From: UBA1672 sp964351365
GTDB lineage: Bacteria > Pseudomonadota > Alphaproteobacteria > Micavibrionales > Micavibrionaceae
Length of the DNA: 43,122 nt
Direction of reading: 5' to 3'
NCBI GenBank assembly: GCA_964351365.1
Contig: CAYGNP010000020.1
Location: forward strand, 1-43,122
Shown piece after piece: positions 8,492 through 15,668 of the stretch. Position 1 is the stretch's first letter. Every line of letters begins with the position of its first letter. The notes beneath the pieces were generated by a model. The model saw only the letters and a program-made list of their open reading frames with translations. It was not told the origin of the DNA and did no database searches. Both the position numbers and the translations under genes were made by a program.

Positions 8492-9388
8492 ATGCCTAGT
8501 TTAAGAGATTATCGCGATAGAATTAAGTCGGTGAAATCGACGCGCAAGATTACCTCGGCCATGAAAATGGTTGCGGCGAGCAAGCTGCGCCGGGCGCAAG
8601 AGCAGGCGGAAGCTTCTCAGCCCTATGCCAAGGCGATGGCGGAGATGCTGGCGCGCTTGGCGGCGAATGTCACGATTAATGCGGCGAGTCCTAAATTGCT
8701 TGCGGGGACAGGATCGGATCAGCGGCATTTATTGATTGTTGTTACGGCTGATCGCGGGCTTTGTGGTGGGTTTAATGCGAATGTTATCAAAGAAGCGCGG
8801 ATGCGCATTCGTGATCTGAAGGCGCAGGGTAAGGATGTGTCTCTTGTTTGTGTGGGGCGCAAAGGACATGATCTGCTGAAGCGGGAATATGGAAGCGTTA
8901 TTTTACATGCGTTCCGCGATGTGTTCGGCAAAAACAAGGTTGATTATGCGCAGGCGCATGCGGTTTCCGAATTTGTGAACGAAAAATTTGAGGCCGGGGC
9001 ATTTGATGTTTGTAGCCTGATTTACAACGAGTTCCGCTCTGTGCTTGTTCAAAAGCCAGTCGTTCCGCAGCTTATTCCGTTTCAGATGGGGCAAGGAGAG
9101 GATGATGGCGAGGATAAGGCGCCAGCAGTAAAATCGCCCTATGAATTTGAGCCAACCGAGGAAGAGATTTTGGCGAAGTTGTTGCCGCGTAATCTGGGTA
9201 TTCAGGTTTTCCGCGCGTTGCTGGACAGCGCGGCAGGTGAGCATGCGGCGCGAATGACGGCGATGGATAATGCGACGCGTAATGCGGGTGAGATGATCAA
9301 GGATTTGACATTGCAGTATAACCGGGCCCGTCAGGCCTATATCACCAAGGAATTGATCGAGATTATCTCTGGTGCGGAGGCGGTGTAG
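8492..9388 (+). CDS. atpG: F1F0 ATP synthase subunit gamma
   Basis: The gamma subunit is the central rotating shaft of F1. The 298 residues start with the conserved coiled-coil N-terminus (SLRDYRDRIKSVKSTRKITS, residues 3-22, then AMKMVAASKLRRAQ). The Rossmann-like middle has VTADRGLCGGFNANV, and the C-terminal helix contains AARMTAMDNATRNAGEMI and YNRARQAYITKELIEIISGAEA. The start at 8492 is fixed by this N-terminus and by an AAGGGA ribosome binding site taken from the upstream repeat. The next gene starts only 2 bp after its stop. Confidence 0.98.
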   Translation: MPSLRDYRDRIKSVKSTRKITSAMKMVAASKLRRAQEQAEASQPYAKAMAEMLARLAANVTINAASPKLLAGTGSDQRHLLIVVTADRGLCGGFNANVIKEARMRIRDLKAQGKDVSLVCVGRKGHDLLKREYGSVILHAFRDVFGKNKVDYAQAHAVSEFVNEKFEAGAFDVCSLIYNEFRSVLVQKPVVPQLIPFQMGQGEDDGEDKAPAVKSPYEFEPTEEEILAKLLPRNLGIQVFRALLDSAAGEHAARMTAMDNATRNAGEMIKDLTLQYNRARQAYITKELIEIISGAEAV

Positions 9389-9390
9389 GG

Positions 9391-10125
9391 ATGAGAGTTT
9401 TTGCTTTCATTGTTGCCTTGCTGATGAGCGCGCCTGTTTATGCGCAGGGCGATGTTGGAGCGATGCGTTATCCCGAGGGCATGTGGTCTCCCGCGCTTTT
9501 GGGGCAGATAAAGGCAGGCCCGGGTATTTTGCCGCGTGACACGATTTTTGAAGTTGCGCCACCGCCAGCCAATGACAGTTTGCAGGTGAAGGCCGAATTG
9601 GAGCAGCTTCATAATTTTGAGGCGGAGCGCACGGATGCTACCGTTGCGCGTATTGAGGTGGAAGACCAGGCCCAAGATGTTTGGGGTATCTTTGCGGCTG
9701 CAGGATTAATTGCGCCGGATAATTTCAAGACGATGGAGCTGCTTGCGTTGATCGATAGGGATAATTCGTATTTTGTTCTGGAGCGCAAGATGCATTTTGC
9801 GCGCCCGCGCCCGTCTATGATTGATAATACGATGGATCTTGTTATCCCTGATCCGCCGCATGCGTCTTATCCATCTGGTCATGCTGCGCAGAGCTATATG
9901 ACGGCGCTGGTGCTGTCTGATTTTGATCCTGAGCATGCGGATGAGTATAAGCAGTTTGCAATGGATATTGCGCACAGGCGAGAAGTTGCAGGGATTCATT
10001 ATCCGAGTGATAGTGAGGCGGGCCGCAAGCTTGCGCAGGATGTTTACGCGGCCTTGCGTGCCGTTCCCGTGTTTGAGACGAAGTATCAGGATGCGAAAGC
10101 GTCTTATATTAAACCCAGTTTATAA
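9391..10125 (+). CDS. Secreted PAP2 / class A acid phosphatase, inserted in the atp operon
   Basis: 244-residue exported phosphatase-like protein. A signal peptide is evident (hydrophobic residues 3-15, cleavage likely after VYAQ). The PAP2 motifs are in order: K133 with the ARPRP segment, PSGH at 161-164, then HRREVAGIHYPSD at 195-207, where R196/R197, H203 and D207 fit the third motif. This layout, with a signal peptide and no multiple membrane helices, matches class A non-specific acid phosphatases, which cleave phosphomonoesters in the periplasm. It starts 2 bp after the atpG stop and 34 bp before atpD, so it is probably co-transcribed and translationally coupled to atpG. Such a gene inside an F1 operon is unusual. 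Its substrate is unknown. Confidence 0.85.
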   Translation: MRVFAFIVALLMSAPVYAQGDVGAMRYPEGMWSPALLGQIKAGPGILPRDTIFEVAPPPANDSLQVKAELEQLHNFEAERTDATVARIEVEDQAQDVWGIFAAAGLIAPDNFKTMELLALIDRDNSYFVLERKMHFARPRPSMIDNTMDLVIPDPPHASYPSGHAAQSYMTALVLSDFDPEHADEYKQFAMDIAHRREVAGIHYPSDSEAGRKLAQDVYAALRAVPVFETKYQDAKASYIKPSL

Positions 10126-10159
10126 AATTTAAGATTTACACAAAAGAAGGAATTGAAAA

Positions 10160-11593
10160 ATGGCAAAAAAAGATGCAAGCGGTAAAATTCTTCAGGTTTT
10201 GGGGGCGGTTGTCGATGTACAGTTTGAAGAGGGGGCTGTGCCTGCGATTTTGAGCGCGCTGGAGACGGATAATAACGGGCAAACGCTGGTTCTGGAAGTT
10301 GCGCAGCATCTGGGTGAGAACACCGTGCGCGCCATTGCGATGGACATGACAGATGGTTTAACACGCGGTCAGGCTGTGGCTGATACAGGAGCGCAGATTT
10401 CTGTACCGGTTGGGCCAGAGACATTGGGCCGGATTTTTGATGTGATCGGGGCGCCGATTGATGAGGGTGCGCCGGTGACGACTAAGGCAAGATGGCCAAT
10501 TCACCGCGAAGCGCCGTCTTTTGCTGATCAGGCGACGGAGACGGAGCAGCTTGTGACCGGTATTAAGGTTGTTGATTTGCTGTGTCCTTATGCTAAGGGC
10601 GGTAAGATTGGTTTGTTCGGTGGTGCGGGCGTTGGCAAGACGGTTACGATCATGGAGCTGATTAACAATATTGCCAAGGGGCACGGCGGTGTGTCTGTGT
10701 TTGGCGGCGTTGGTGAGCGCACGCGCGAAGGAAATGATCTGTATCACGAGATGATTGAATCGGGCGTTATCAAGCCGGGGTCGCATGAAGATTCTAAAGT
10801 TGCGCTGGTTTACGGGCAGATGAATGAGCCCCCGGGTGCGCGGGCGCGAGTTGCGCTCTCAGCCTTGACGATGGCGGAGTATTTTCGTGATGAAGAGGGG
10901 CAGGATGTTTTGTTCTTCCTTGATAATATTTTCCGTTTTACGCAGGCGGGCGCGGAAGTTTCGGCGCTTCTTGGCCGTATTCCATCGGCGGTGGGTTATC
11001 AGCCAACATTATCAACCGAAATGGGGGCGATGCAGGAGCGGATTACATCAACCAATAAGGGATCGATTACATCGGTTCAGGCGGTTTATGTTCCTGCGGA
11101 TGACTTGACTGACCCGGCGCCGGCGACGACGTTCTCTCACCTTGATGCGACAACGGTTCTTTCGCGCTCTATTGCCGAGCAGGGGATTTATCCGGCGGTG
11201 GATCCGCTTGACTCCACCTCTCGTATCCTTGACCCGCGTGTGATTGGCGAGGAGCATTATGCGGTTGCGAACGCTGTGCAGCAAACACTTCAGAGCTATA
11301 AGAACCTGCAGGATATTATTGCTATTCTGGGGATGGATGAATTGTCGGAGGAAGACAAGTTGACGGTTGCGCGGGCGCGTAAGATTCAGCGCTTCCTCTC
11401 GCAGCCGTTCCATGTTGCCGAAGTGTTTACCGGCTCACCCGGGGTTTTTGTGGATCTGGCAGATACGATCAAGGGCTTTAAGGCGATTGTTGCAGGTGAA
11501 TATGATCACCTTCCCGAAAGCGCGTTCTATATGACCGGCACGATTGAGCAAGTGGTGCAGAAGGCGACCAAAATGGCGCAGGAGGCGGCCTAG
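10160..11593 (+). CDS. atpD: F1F0 ATP synthase subunit beta
   Basis: The catalytic subunit that makes ATP from ADP and phosphate. The 477 residues include the P-loop GGAGVGKT (154-161), the GERTREGNDLYHEM catalytic-glutamate segment, ALVYGQMNEPPGAR, and the DELSEEDKLTV lever motif near residue 394. A clear GAAGGA ribosome binding site lies at 10145-10150. It is separated from atpC by about 1.26 kb of extra genes instead of the usual short spacer, so beta and epsilon may be differently expressed from the standard arrangement. Confidence 0.98.
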   Translation: MAKKDASGKILQVLGAVVDVQFEEGAVPAILSALETDNNGQTLVLEVAQHLGENTVRAIAMDMTDGLTRGQAVADTGAQISVPVGPETLGRIFDVIGAPIDEGAPVTTKARWPIHREAPSFADQATETEQLVTGIKVVDLLCPYAKGGKIGLFGGAGVGKTVTIMELINNIAKGHGGVSVFGGVGERTREGNDLYHEMIESGVIKPGSHEDSKVALVYGQMNEPPGARARVALSALTMAEYFRDEEGQDVLFFLDNIFRFTQAGAEVSALLGRIPSAVGYQPTLSTEMGAMQERITSTNKGSITSVQAVYVPADDLTDPAPATTFSHLDATTVLSRSIAEQGIYPAVDPLDSTSRILDPRVIGEEHYAVANAVQQTLQSYKNLQDIIAILGMDELSEEDKLTVARARKIQRFLSQPFHVAEVFTGSPGVFVDLADTIKGFKAIVAGEYDHLPESAFYMTGTIEQVVQKATKMAQEAA

Positions 11594-11596
11594 GTT

Positions 11597-11630
11597 TTTA
11601 AACTACAGAGGGCGCAGAGTGCGCAGAGGA
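11597..11630 (+). repeat. CAGAG-type repeat, copy A (forward)
   Basis: A stretch with the core TTTAAACTACAGAG followed by further CAGAG steps about 10 bases apart. Copies B and C downstream carry the same core in inverted orientation. It begins 3 bp after the atpD stop. Its end (GAGGA, 11625-11630) may act as the ribosome binding site for the following GTG start. Confidence 0.75.
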
Positions 11631-11641
11631 AAAGAAAAATA

Positions 11642-12118
11642 GTGGCAAATATTTTTAAGTTTAGCTTTTTTGCTTTAGTTTTTATTTTTCCTAGCTTCGC
11701 ATATGCCGAGGACGTAGCAGTATGTGGAGGTTCTGACGGCTACTCATACTATTCTTATCGTAAAATGGGTGAGAGCAATAATACTGGATGGCAAGAGGAT
11801 AAAATGTCTGATGGCCGTTTTACTTTTACGATTGATGATAACGGTCTGTTGGATTTGTTGGTTTCTGATGCAACTGGTAAAGTTTTTTCTTCAGTATCCC
11901 AGGGCGCAAAAATTTTTCCTGCCAGTTTATCTGATGATGCGGTGAGTATTATTGTTTTATATGAAAATATACTTATAGAAACCTATGTTTTTCAAAAACT
12001 TAAAAATGGTCTATATTAGGCTATGTGGACAAACACAAAAGTAGAGACACCATTTCCTAAAGTATCGGCCATGGTTTCTGACTGTAGCTATCTGAATTTG
12101 AGTGCGCTTAAAAAATAA
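11642..12118 (+). pseudogene. Secreted two-cysteine protein interrupted by an in-frame TAG
   Basis: The open frame runs from a GTG at 11642 to a TAG at 12017-12019 (125 residues). It starts with a signal peptide (cleavage probably after SFAYA) followed by a VCGGSDGYSYY segment. The same frame continues after the TAG for 32 codons to a TAA at 12116-12118. That tail, containing PFPKVSAMVSDCSYL, looks like a natural C-terminus and brings a second cysteine that could pair with the first. I recall small secreted proteins of this shape with an N-terminal C..SDGYSYY and a C-terminal DC motif, but cannot name the family. A nonsense mutation, a sequencing error or readthrough would all explain it. TAG is the normal stop of several genes here. 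Confidence 0.65.
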
Positions 12119-12142
12119 CTCTGTGTGCTCTGTAGTTTAAAT
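12119..12142 (-). repeat. CAGAG-type repeat, copy B (inverted)
   Basis: The reverse complement of this stretch reads ATTTAAACTACAGAG and then CACACAGAG, matching the core of copy A in the opposite orientation. It lies directly between the stop at 12118 and the GxxExxY gene. Confidence 0.75.
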
Positions 12143-12154
12143 CAAGGATTTGAA

Positions 12155-12571
12155 ATGACTGATGATAATATAACAAATTTCCCGGATTTAGGCCCCGAAC
12201 TGACACGGGATATCATTGGATGTGCGATTGAGGTGCATAAATATTTCGGGCCGGGGTTGCTAGAGAATGTGTATGAGCAGTGTTTGGCGCTGGAGCTGTT
12301 GAGGAAGGGGTTTGATGTTCAAAAGCAAATTTCTATGCCGGTTCAATATGATGGGCATATTTTTGAGAATGCGTACAGGATTGATCTTTGGGTAAATAAG
12401 AAGGTCGTTATAGAGCTGAAGACGGTTGAAAAGGTTTTACCTGTTCACGAGGCGCAGATTTTGAGCTATATGAGGCTTTCTAAAAGTCCTTTGGGGCTTT
12501 TGATTAATTTTAATGAGACATTATTAAAAAATGGTGTTAAACGTTTTGCTTATACTGAGTTTGCAGATTAA
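12155..12571 (+). CDS. GxxExxY family protein (PD-(D/E)XK nuclease-like)
   Basis: 138-residue member of the GxxExxY family, named for the motif seen here as GLLENVY at about residues 34-40. The nuclease-like core is visible: YRIDLWV and VIELKTVEKV supply the D...E-x-K residues (about 76-92), followed by EAQILSYMRL with the conserved Gln and Tyr. The family has the PD-(D/E)XK fold. Its biological role is not established. The ATG at 12155 is chosen over an upstream GTG at 12125 because AAGGA lies at 12144-12148 and because the upstream codons fall inside a repeat. The gene sits between inverted repeat copies B and C, within the atp operon, and looks like an acquired cassette. Confidence 0.92.
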   Translation: MTDDNITNFPDLGPELTRDIIGCAIEVHKYFGPGLLENVYEQCLALELLRKGFDVQKQISMPVQYDGHIFENAYRIDLWVNKKVVIELKTVEKVLPVHEAQILSYMRLSKSPLGLLINFNETLLKNGVKRFAYTEFAD

Positions 12572-12574
12572 TGT

Positions 12575-12608
12575 TCTCTGCGGTCTCTTGTGGGCTCTGT
12601 AGTTAAAT
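12575..12608 (-). repeat. CAGAG-type repeat, copy C (inverted)
   Basis: The reverse complement contains TTAACTACAGAG followed by spaced CAGAG/AAGAG steps, the same pattern as copies A and B. A and C thus bound a ~1.0-kb block in opposite orientations, with B inside it. Confidence 0.7.
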
Positions 12609-12624
12609 TTTTTAGGAGATAAAA

Positions 12625-12843
12625 ATGAGTGAAGACAGAGATATTGAAAAAAAGTACACGAATAAAGAGTTTGTAGAGAAGTTGCGTCGTTTGGCGGATT
12701 GTGTTGAGTCAGGTGAGAATTTCGAAATTCAGATTGCGGGGGAGCGTATTTACGTGCCTGACCGCGCGGAATTCTCAATTGAGCATGAGCGCGAAGATGG
12801 TGAGGAAGAAATTGAGTTCCAGATTAAGTGGAAACCGGAATAA
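12625..12843 (+). CDS. Amphi-Trp domain-containing protein
   Basis: 72-residue protein with the features of the short amphi-Trp domain family. An N-terminal helix (FVEKLRRLADCVESGENFEI) is followed by alternating strands, IAGERIYVPDRAEFSIEHE and GEEEIEFQIKW, ending at the tryptophan that names the domain. It is very acidic. An AGGAG site lies 8 bases before the ATG. The stop is 15 bp upstream of atpC, so it should be co-transcribed with the ATP synthase genes. The family's function is not known. It lies outside repeat copy C, so it may be older in this operon than the GxxExxY block. Confidence 0.8.
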   Translation: MSEDRDIEKKYTNKEFVEKLRRLADCVESGENFEIQIAGERIYVPDRAEFSIEHEREDGEEEIEFQIKWKPE

Positions 12844-12858
12844 CATTAAGGACATATT

Positions 12859-13269
12859 ATGAGCAGTACTATCCATTTCGAGCTGGTATCCCCTGAGAAG
12901 AAGTTGATTTCCGAGAGCGTTCATATTGTTCAGATTCCCGGTGATGAGGGCGAATTTGGCGTTATGGCTGGGCATTGTGCGCTTGTATCTTCGCTGAAGG
13001 CAGGGGTTGTGAAGCTTCGCAAGGAAGAAGGCGGCGCGGTGCGCAGTATTTTTATAGCCGGTGGATTTGCCGATGTCACCGGGCAGAATTGTACTGTTCT
13101 GGCGGAGGAGGCTATGCCTGTTGAGGATCTTGATCGGAAATATCTGGAAGAGCACCTTAAGGACCTTACCGAGGATCTGGGGCTTGTGAAGGAAGAGGCT
13201 GATTTACGGCGTGTTCGTTCCAAGATTACGCTTGTGAAGGCGAAATTGTCGGCGGCACTAGCCGCTTAG
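12859..13269 (+). CDS. atpC: F1F0 ATP synthase subunit epsilon
   Basis: The epsilon subunit binds gamma and can inhibit ATP hydrolysis. The 136 residues have the N-terminal beta-sandwich (FELVSPEKKLISESVHIVQI, then PGDEGEFGVMAGHCALVSSLKAGV) and the two-helix C-terminal tail from about residue 90 to the end, so the inhibitory arm is retained. Last gene of the operon. It is cut off from atpD by the inserted block, but in the same direction and without an obvious terminator in between. Confidence 0.97.
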   Translation: MSSTIHFELVSPEKKLISESVHIVQIPGDEGEFGVMAGHCALVSSLKAGVVKLRKEEGGAVRSIFIAGGFADVTGQNCTVLAEEAMPVEDLDRKYLEEHLKDLTEDLGLVKEEADLRRVRSKITLVKAKLSAALAA

Positions 13270-13321
13270 ATTTTTACGGAAATTCTTTGACTTTTTGTTT
13301 TGTCCGGACTAAGTTTTCTTT

Positions 13322-14086
13322 ATGTCTACTGTTGTGCAATCAGTTTTAGGTCATTTCAAAAAGGCAGTTATTCCGCTGCTGATTTTTGCGGGCTCAGCCG
13401 ATGCACGGGAGAGTCCTGCTGCTGCTCCAGAGTTATTTTCTGAGAGAGATCTTTGTTATGCTGGATTGCATAAGCGTATTGTAAAAGATGCCATTCGCCG
13501 TGCGCAGGAAAATGGAGCCCAATCGGGCGTAGACAGTATATTTTTAAAAAAATTAGAGAGTAAACCAAGATTTGTAGATGACTTTCTAGCACATCTCAAC
13601 AGAGTTTTTGGATGTGATACAGATCAAAGTAGAGCAATTAATAACCTTGCGCAGAGTGCTTATGATGAACAAAAACCTGAGCGTAAGTATTTACTGCTTC
13701 AGCGGCTTGTCAAAAAATTTATTTCCGATGGCCCAGAGAGCCTCAATCATAATTATGTCTATCAGAAGTTCCTGTCTTCTGCTCGTATTATCCTATTTAA
13801 ACACTTAAACTCTCTACCTATCGAACAGGCTGTTTTGTTAGACGTGGATGAGGTTTTGAAAATTTTCAGTGACTTTTTAGAAGAAGATTTTGACAGGTTC
13901 GCTTACGACACCTTTTTGTTGGATTTTTCTGTTTATTTTGATTTGCCTGATGATCTTATTACGAAAATATATAATGAACATGTTCGAGAAACTATATCAT
14001 TGCTTGAGCGCTCGATAAAAGAATATCGCGGAACTTTGAATAGTCCGCAGGCGGGAAACCTTTCTCAGGTGCCCGTGGCGGAGTGA
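13322..14086 (+). CDS. Exported helical protein of unknown function
   Basis: 254 residues, not recognised. The N-terminus has a lysine pair then a hydrophobic run (AVIPLLIFAGSADA) that fits a signal peptide with cleavage after ADA, so the product is probably periplasmic. The mature part is rich in charged and hydrophobic residues in helical periodicity, with two cysteines (DLCYAG near residue 43, FGCDTD near 99) that could form a disulfide. No enzyme motif is seen. It follows atpC by 52 bp in the same direction and is transcribed toward the convergent LOG-family gene, ending 4 bp from it. Confidence 0.75.
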   Translation: MSTVVQSVLGHFKKAVIPLLIFAGSADARESPAAAPELFSERDLCYAGLHKRIVKDAIRRAQENGAQSGVDSIFLKKLESKPRFVDDFLAHLNRVFGCDTDQSRAINNLAQSAYDEQKPERKYLLLQRLVKKFISDGPESLNHNYVYQKFLSSARIILFKHLNSLPIEQAVLLDVDEVLKIFSDFLEEDFDRFAYDTFLLDFSVYFDLPDDLITKIYNEHVRETISLLERSIKEYRGTLNSPQAGNLSQVPVAE

Positions 14087-14090
14087 TTTT

Positions 14091-15023
14091 TTAGCGGATT
14101 TCTTTTATTTCAATATGAGTTTTGGTTTCGCTAGGGCCCCATTTCTCAGTATCTAGATCGATGTCGATTTTTTTTTGGTGGCTGAGTTTTTCTGCCAGGC
14201 TCTGTTGAGTTTCAGCCACGCTGTAGAGTTTTGTGCAGCGGTCGGTGATGAAATGTTCTTTCTGTGCACGTTCAATCCAATGCAGCAATGGCGTGAAGGC
14301 CTCGTTTTTATTTAAAATTCCGATCGGGCGGTTGTGTTTGCCCAGTTGTTTGAGGCCCAGAGCGGTTGCGAGTTTATAGCTGCTCGCGATTGTGGGCGTA
14401 TCGAAGATTAGAGGCGTATCGGTTGTTTCTAGGATGTCGTCTTCGAAATTTGGGAATTGATCTGTTGTTGGTGGAGGTGGTGTGCTCCAGTCCTCCAGCG
14501 TTGTGAAGATATCCTGTATTGTAGGTACGATCAGCAGGTGGCCTTTGGGCATATCGGGTAAGATATTTATGAAGGTAATGAAATCATCCCAATAATTTTC
14601 TGTGTTGACCAGAATGATGGGTTTTGTGTGTGCGCCCAAGTTCGCCCAGTAAAGTGCTTCGAGGAATTCATCGATTGTACCAAAGCCGCCCGGCAGGGTG
14701 ACGATGATATCGGCGCGCTGGAACATTTTTAATTTGCGCTCCCAGAGGTCGGGGACAAGGATGGTCTGGCTGAGGTCGGGGTGTATGCGCTCGCTGTCTT
14801 TTAGTTTTTTGGGGATGATGCCGGTGACGCGTGCACCTGAGGCGAGGGCCTCATTTGCGATGATGCCCATGAGACCGGAATCCATTCCGCCATAGACGAG
14901 TGTTTTTTTGTGCGTGCCTATCATGATGCCCAGTTCTTTTGCCGTGTCCTTGAAGATTTTGCGGCATCGCCCGGAGGAGCCGAGATACACGGTGAGAGTC
15001 TGATCTGGTTGTTTCTTACTCAT
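14091..15023 (-). CDS. LOG family protein with a second, degenerate LOG-like half
   Basis: 310 residues. Residues ~8-165 form a complete LOG domain, related to cytokinin-riboside phosphate phosphoribohydrolases that remove ribose 5-phosphate from nucleoside monophosphates. The two motifs are present: GGMDSGLMG, and PGGFGTIDE with its catalytic Arg/Glu surroundings. Residues ~205-285 resemble the end of another LOG domain (ATALGLKQLGKHNRPIGILN, then LLHWIERAQKEHFI), but without a second PGGxGT motif. A typical LOG protein is about 180-200 residues, so this is a tandem-fused form with a decayed second half. It overlaps pabA by 4 bp (ATGA). In bacteria such proteins often recycle nucleotides, but the substrate here is not known. 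Confidence 0.85.
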   Translation of the reverse strand: MSKKQPDQTLTVYLGSSGRCRKIFKDTAKELGIMIGTHKKTLVYGGMDSGLMGIIANEALASGARVTGIIPKKLKDSERIHPDLSQTILVPDLWERKLKMFQRADIIVTLPGGFGTIDEFLEALYWANLGAHTKPIILVNTENYWDDFITFINILPDMPKGHLLIVPTIQDIFTTLEDWSTPPPPTTDQFPNFEDDILETTDTPLIFDTPTIASSYKLATALGLKQLGKHNRPIGILNKNEAFTPLLHWIERAQKEHFITDRCTKLYSVAETQQSLAEKLSHQKKIDIDLDTEKWGPSETKTHIEIKEIR

Positions 15024-15619
15024 AGATTATTACTGTTTATGCTGTTCCAATCCCGCGCAAGGTACAGGAAGTTTTTGATTACGTCTATGCCGTAGGGCGT
15101 TAATATTGACTCAGGGTGAAACTGTACGCCATAGACGGGGTGCTCCTGGTGGTGCATAGCCATGATTTCCCCGCTTTGTGAGGCTGCGTTGACGATGAGG
15201 GGGCTGTGCTCGGGGAGTTCCGTTACGAGGGAGTGATAGCGCCCCGCCGTGAAGGGGCTGGGGAGGTTATGGAACAGGGCGCTGGCGTCATGCTCGATCT
15301 CGCTGGCTTTGCCGTGGACGGGCTTTTCACTGCGGATTGTCTGGCCGCCATAGGCCTCACCGATGGCCTGATGGCCAAGGCACACGCCCAGAATGGGAAT
15401 ACGGGAGCCTAATTCTTTGATAAGGGCGATGCAAATGCCGGCCTCTTGGGGGGTGCATGGCCCCGGGGAGAGGATGATGGCGGAGGGTTTGATGATTTGC
15501 TCTATCTCACCCAGCGTGATGGCGTTGTTGCGTTTTACGCTCGTCTTGAAGCCTAGCTTCTGAACGTATCCAGCCAGTGTGTAAACAAAGGAATCAAAAT
15601 TATCGATGATTAAAATCAT
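15020..15619 (-). CDS. pabA: Glutamine amidotransferase, aminodeoxychorismate/anthranilate synthase component II
   Basis: 199-residue class I glutamine amidotransferase that gives ammonia to the partner synthase. Visible features are the N-terminal IIDNFDSFVYTL, ILSPGPCTPQEAG, the nucleophile elbow GVCLGHQ (Cys near residue 79), and the His-Glu pair in VQFHPESILT. The component I gene lies 49 bp upstream on the same strand and carries the PabB-type lysine motif, so folate (p-aminobenzoate) synthesis is the likely pathway. The enzyme may also serve tryptophan synthesis, as in other bacteria with one shared subunit. Confidence 0.92.
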   Translation of the reverse strand: MILIIDNFDSFVYTLAGYVQKLGFKTSVKRNNAITLGEIEQIIKPSAIILSPGPCTPQEAGICIALIKELGSRIPILGVCLGHQAIGEAYGGQTIRSEKPVHGKASEIEHDASALFHNLPSPFTAGRYHSLVTELPEHSPLIVNAASQSGEIMAMHHQEHPVYGVQFHPESILTPYGIDVIKNFLYLARDWNSINSNNL

Positions 15620-15668
15620 GGGATGGGATCATAGAGCCATCAAAGCTTTTGGACAATTTAAATATAAT

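Noticed and set aside
12017..12019. TAG as a pyrrolysine or recoded codon
   Set aside because: Many genes in the window end at TAG and no pyl gene is visible. Mutation or error is more likely.
13287..13315. TTGACT and TAAGTT hexamers before the exported protein gene at 13322
   Set aside because: The -10 match is poor and would lie only 6 bases before the start codon, leaving almost no leader. Readthrough from the atp operon is simpler.
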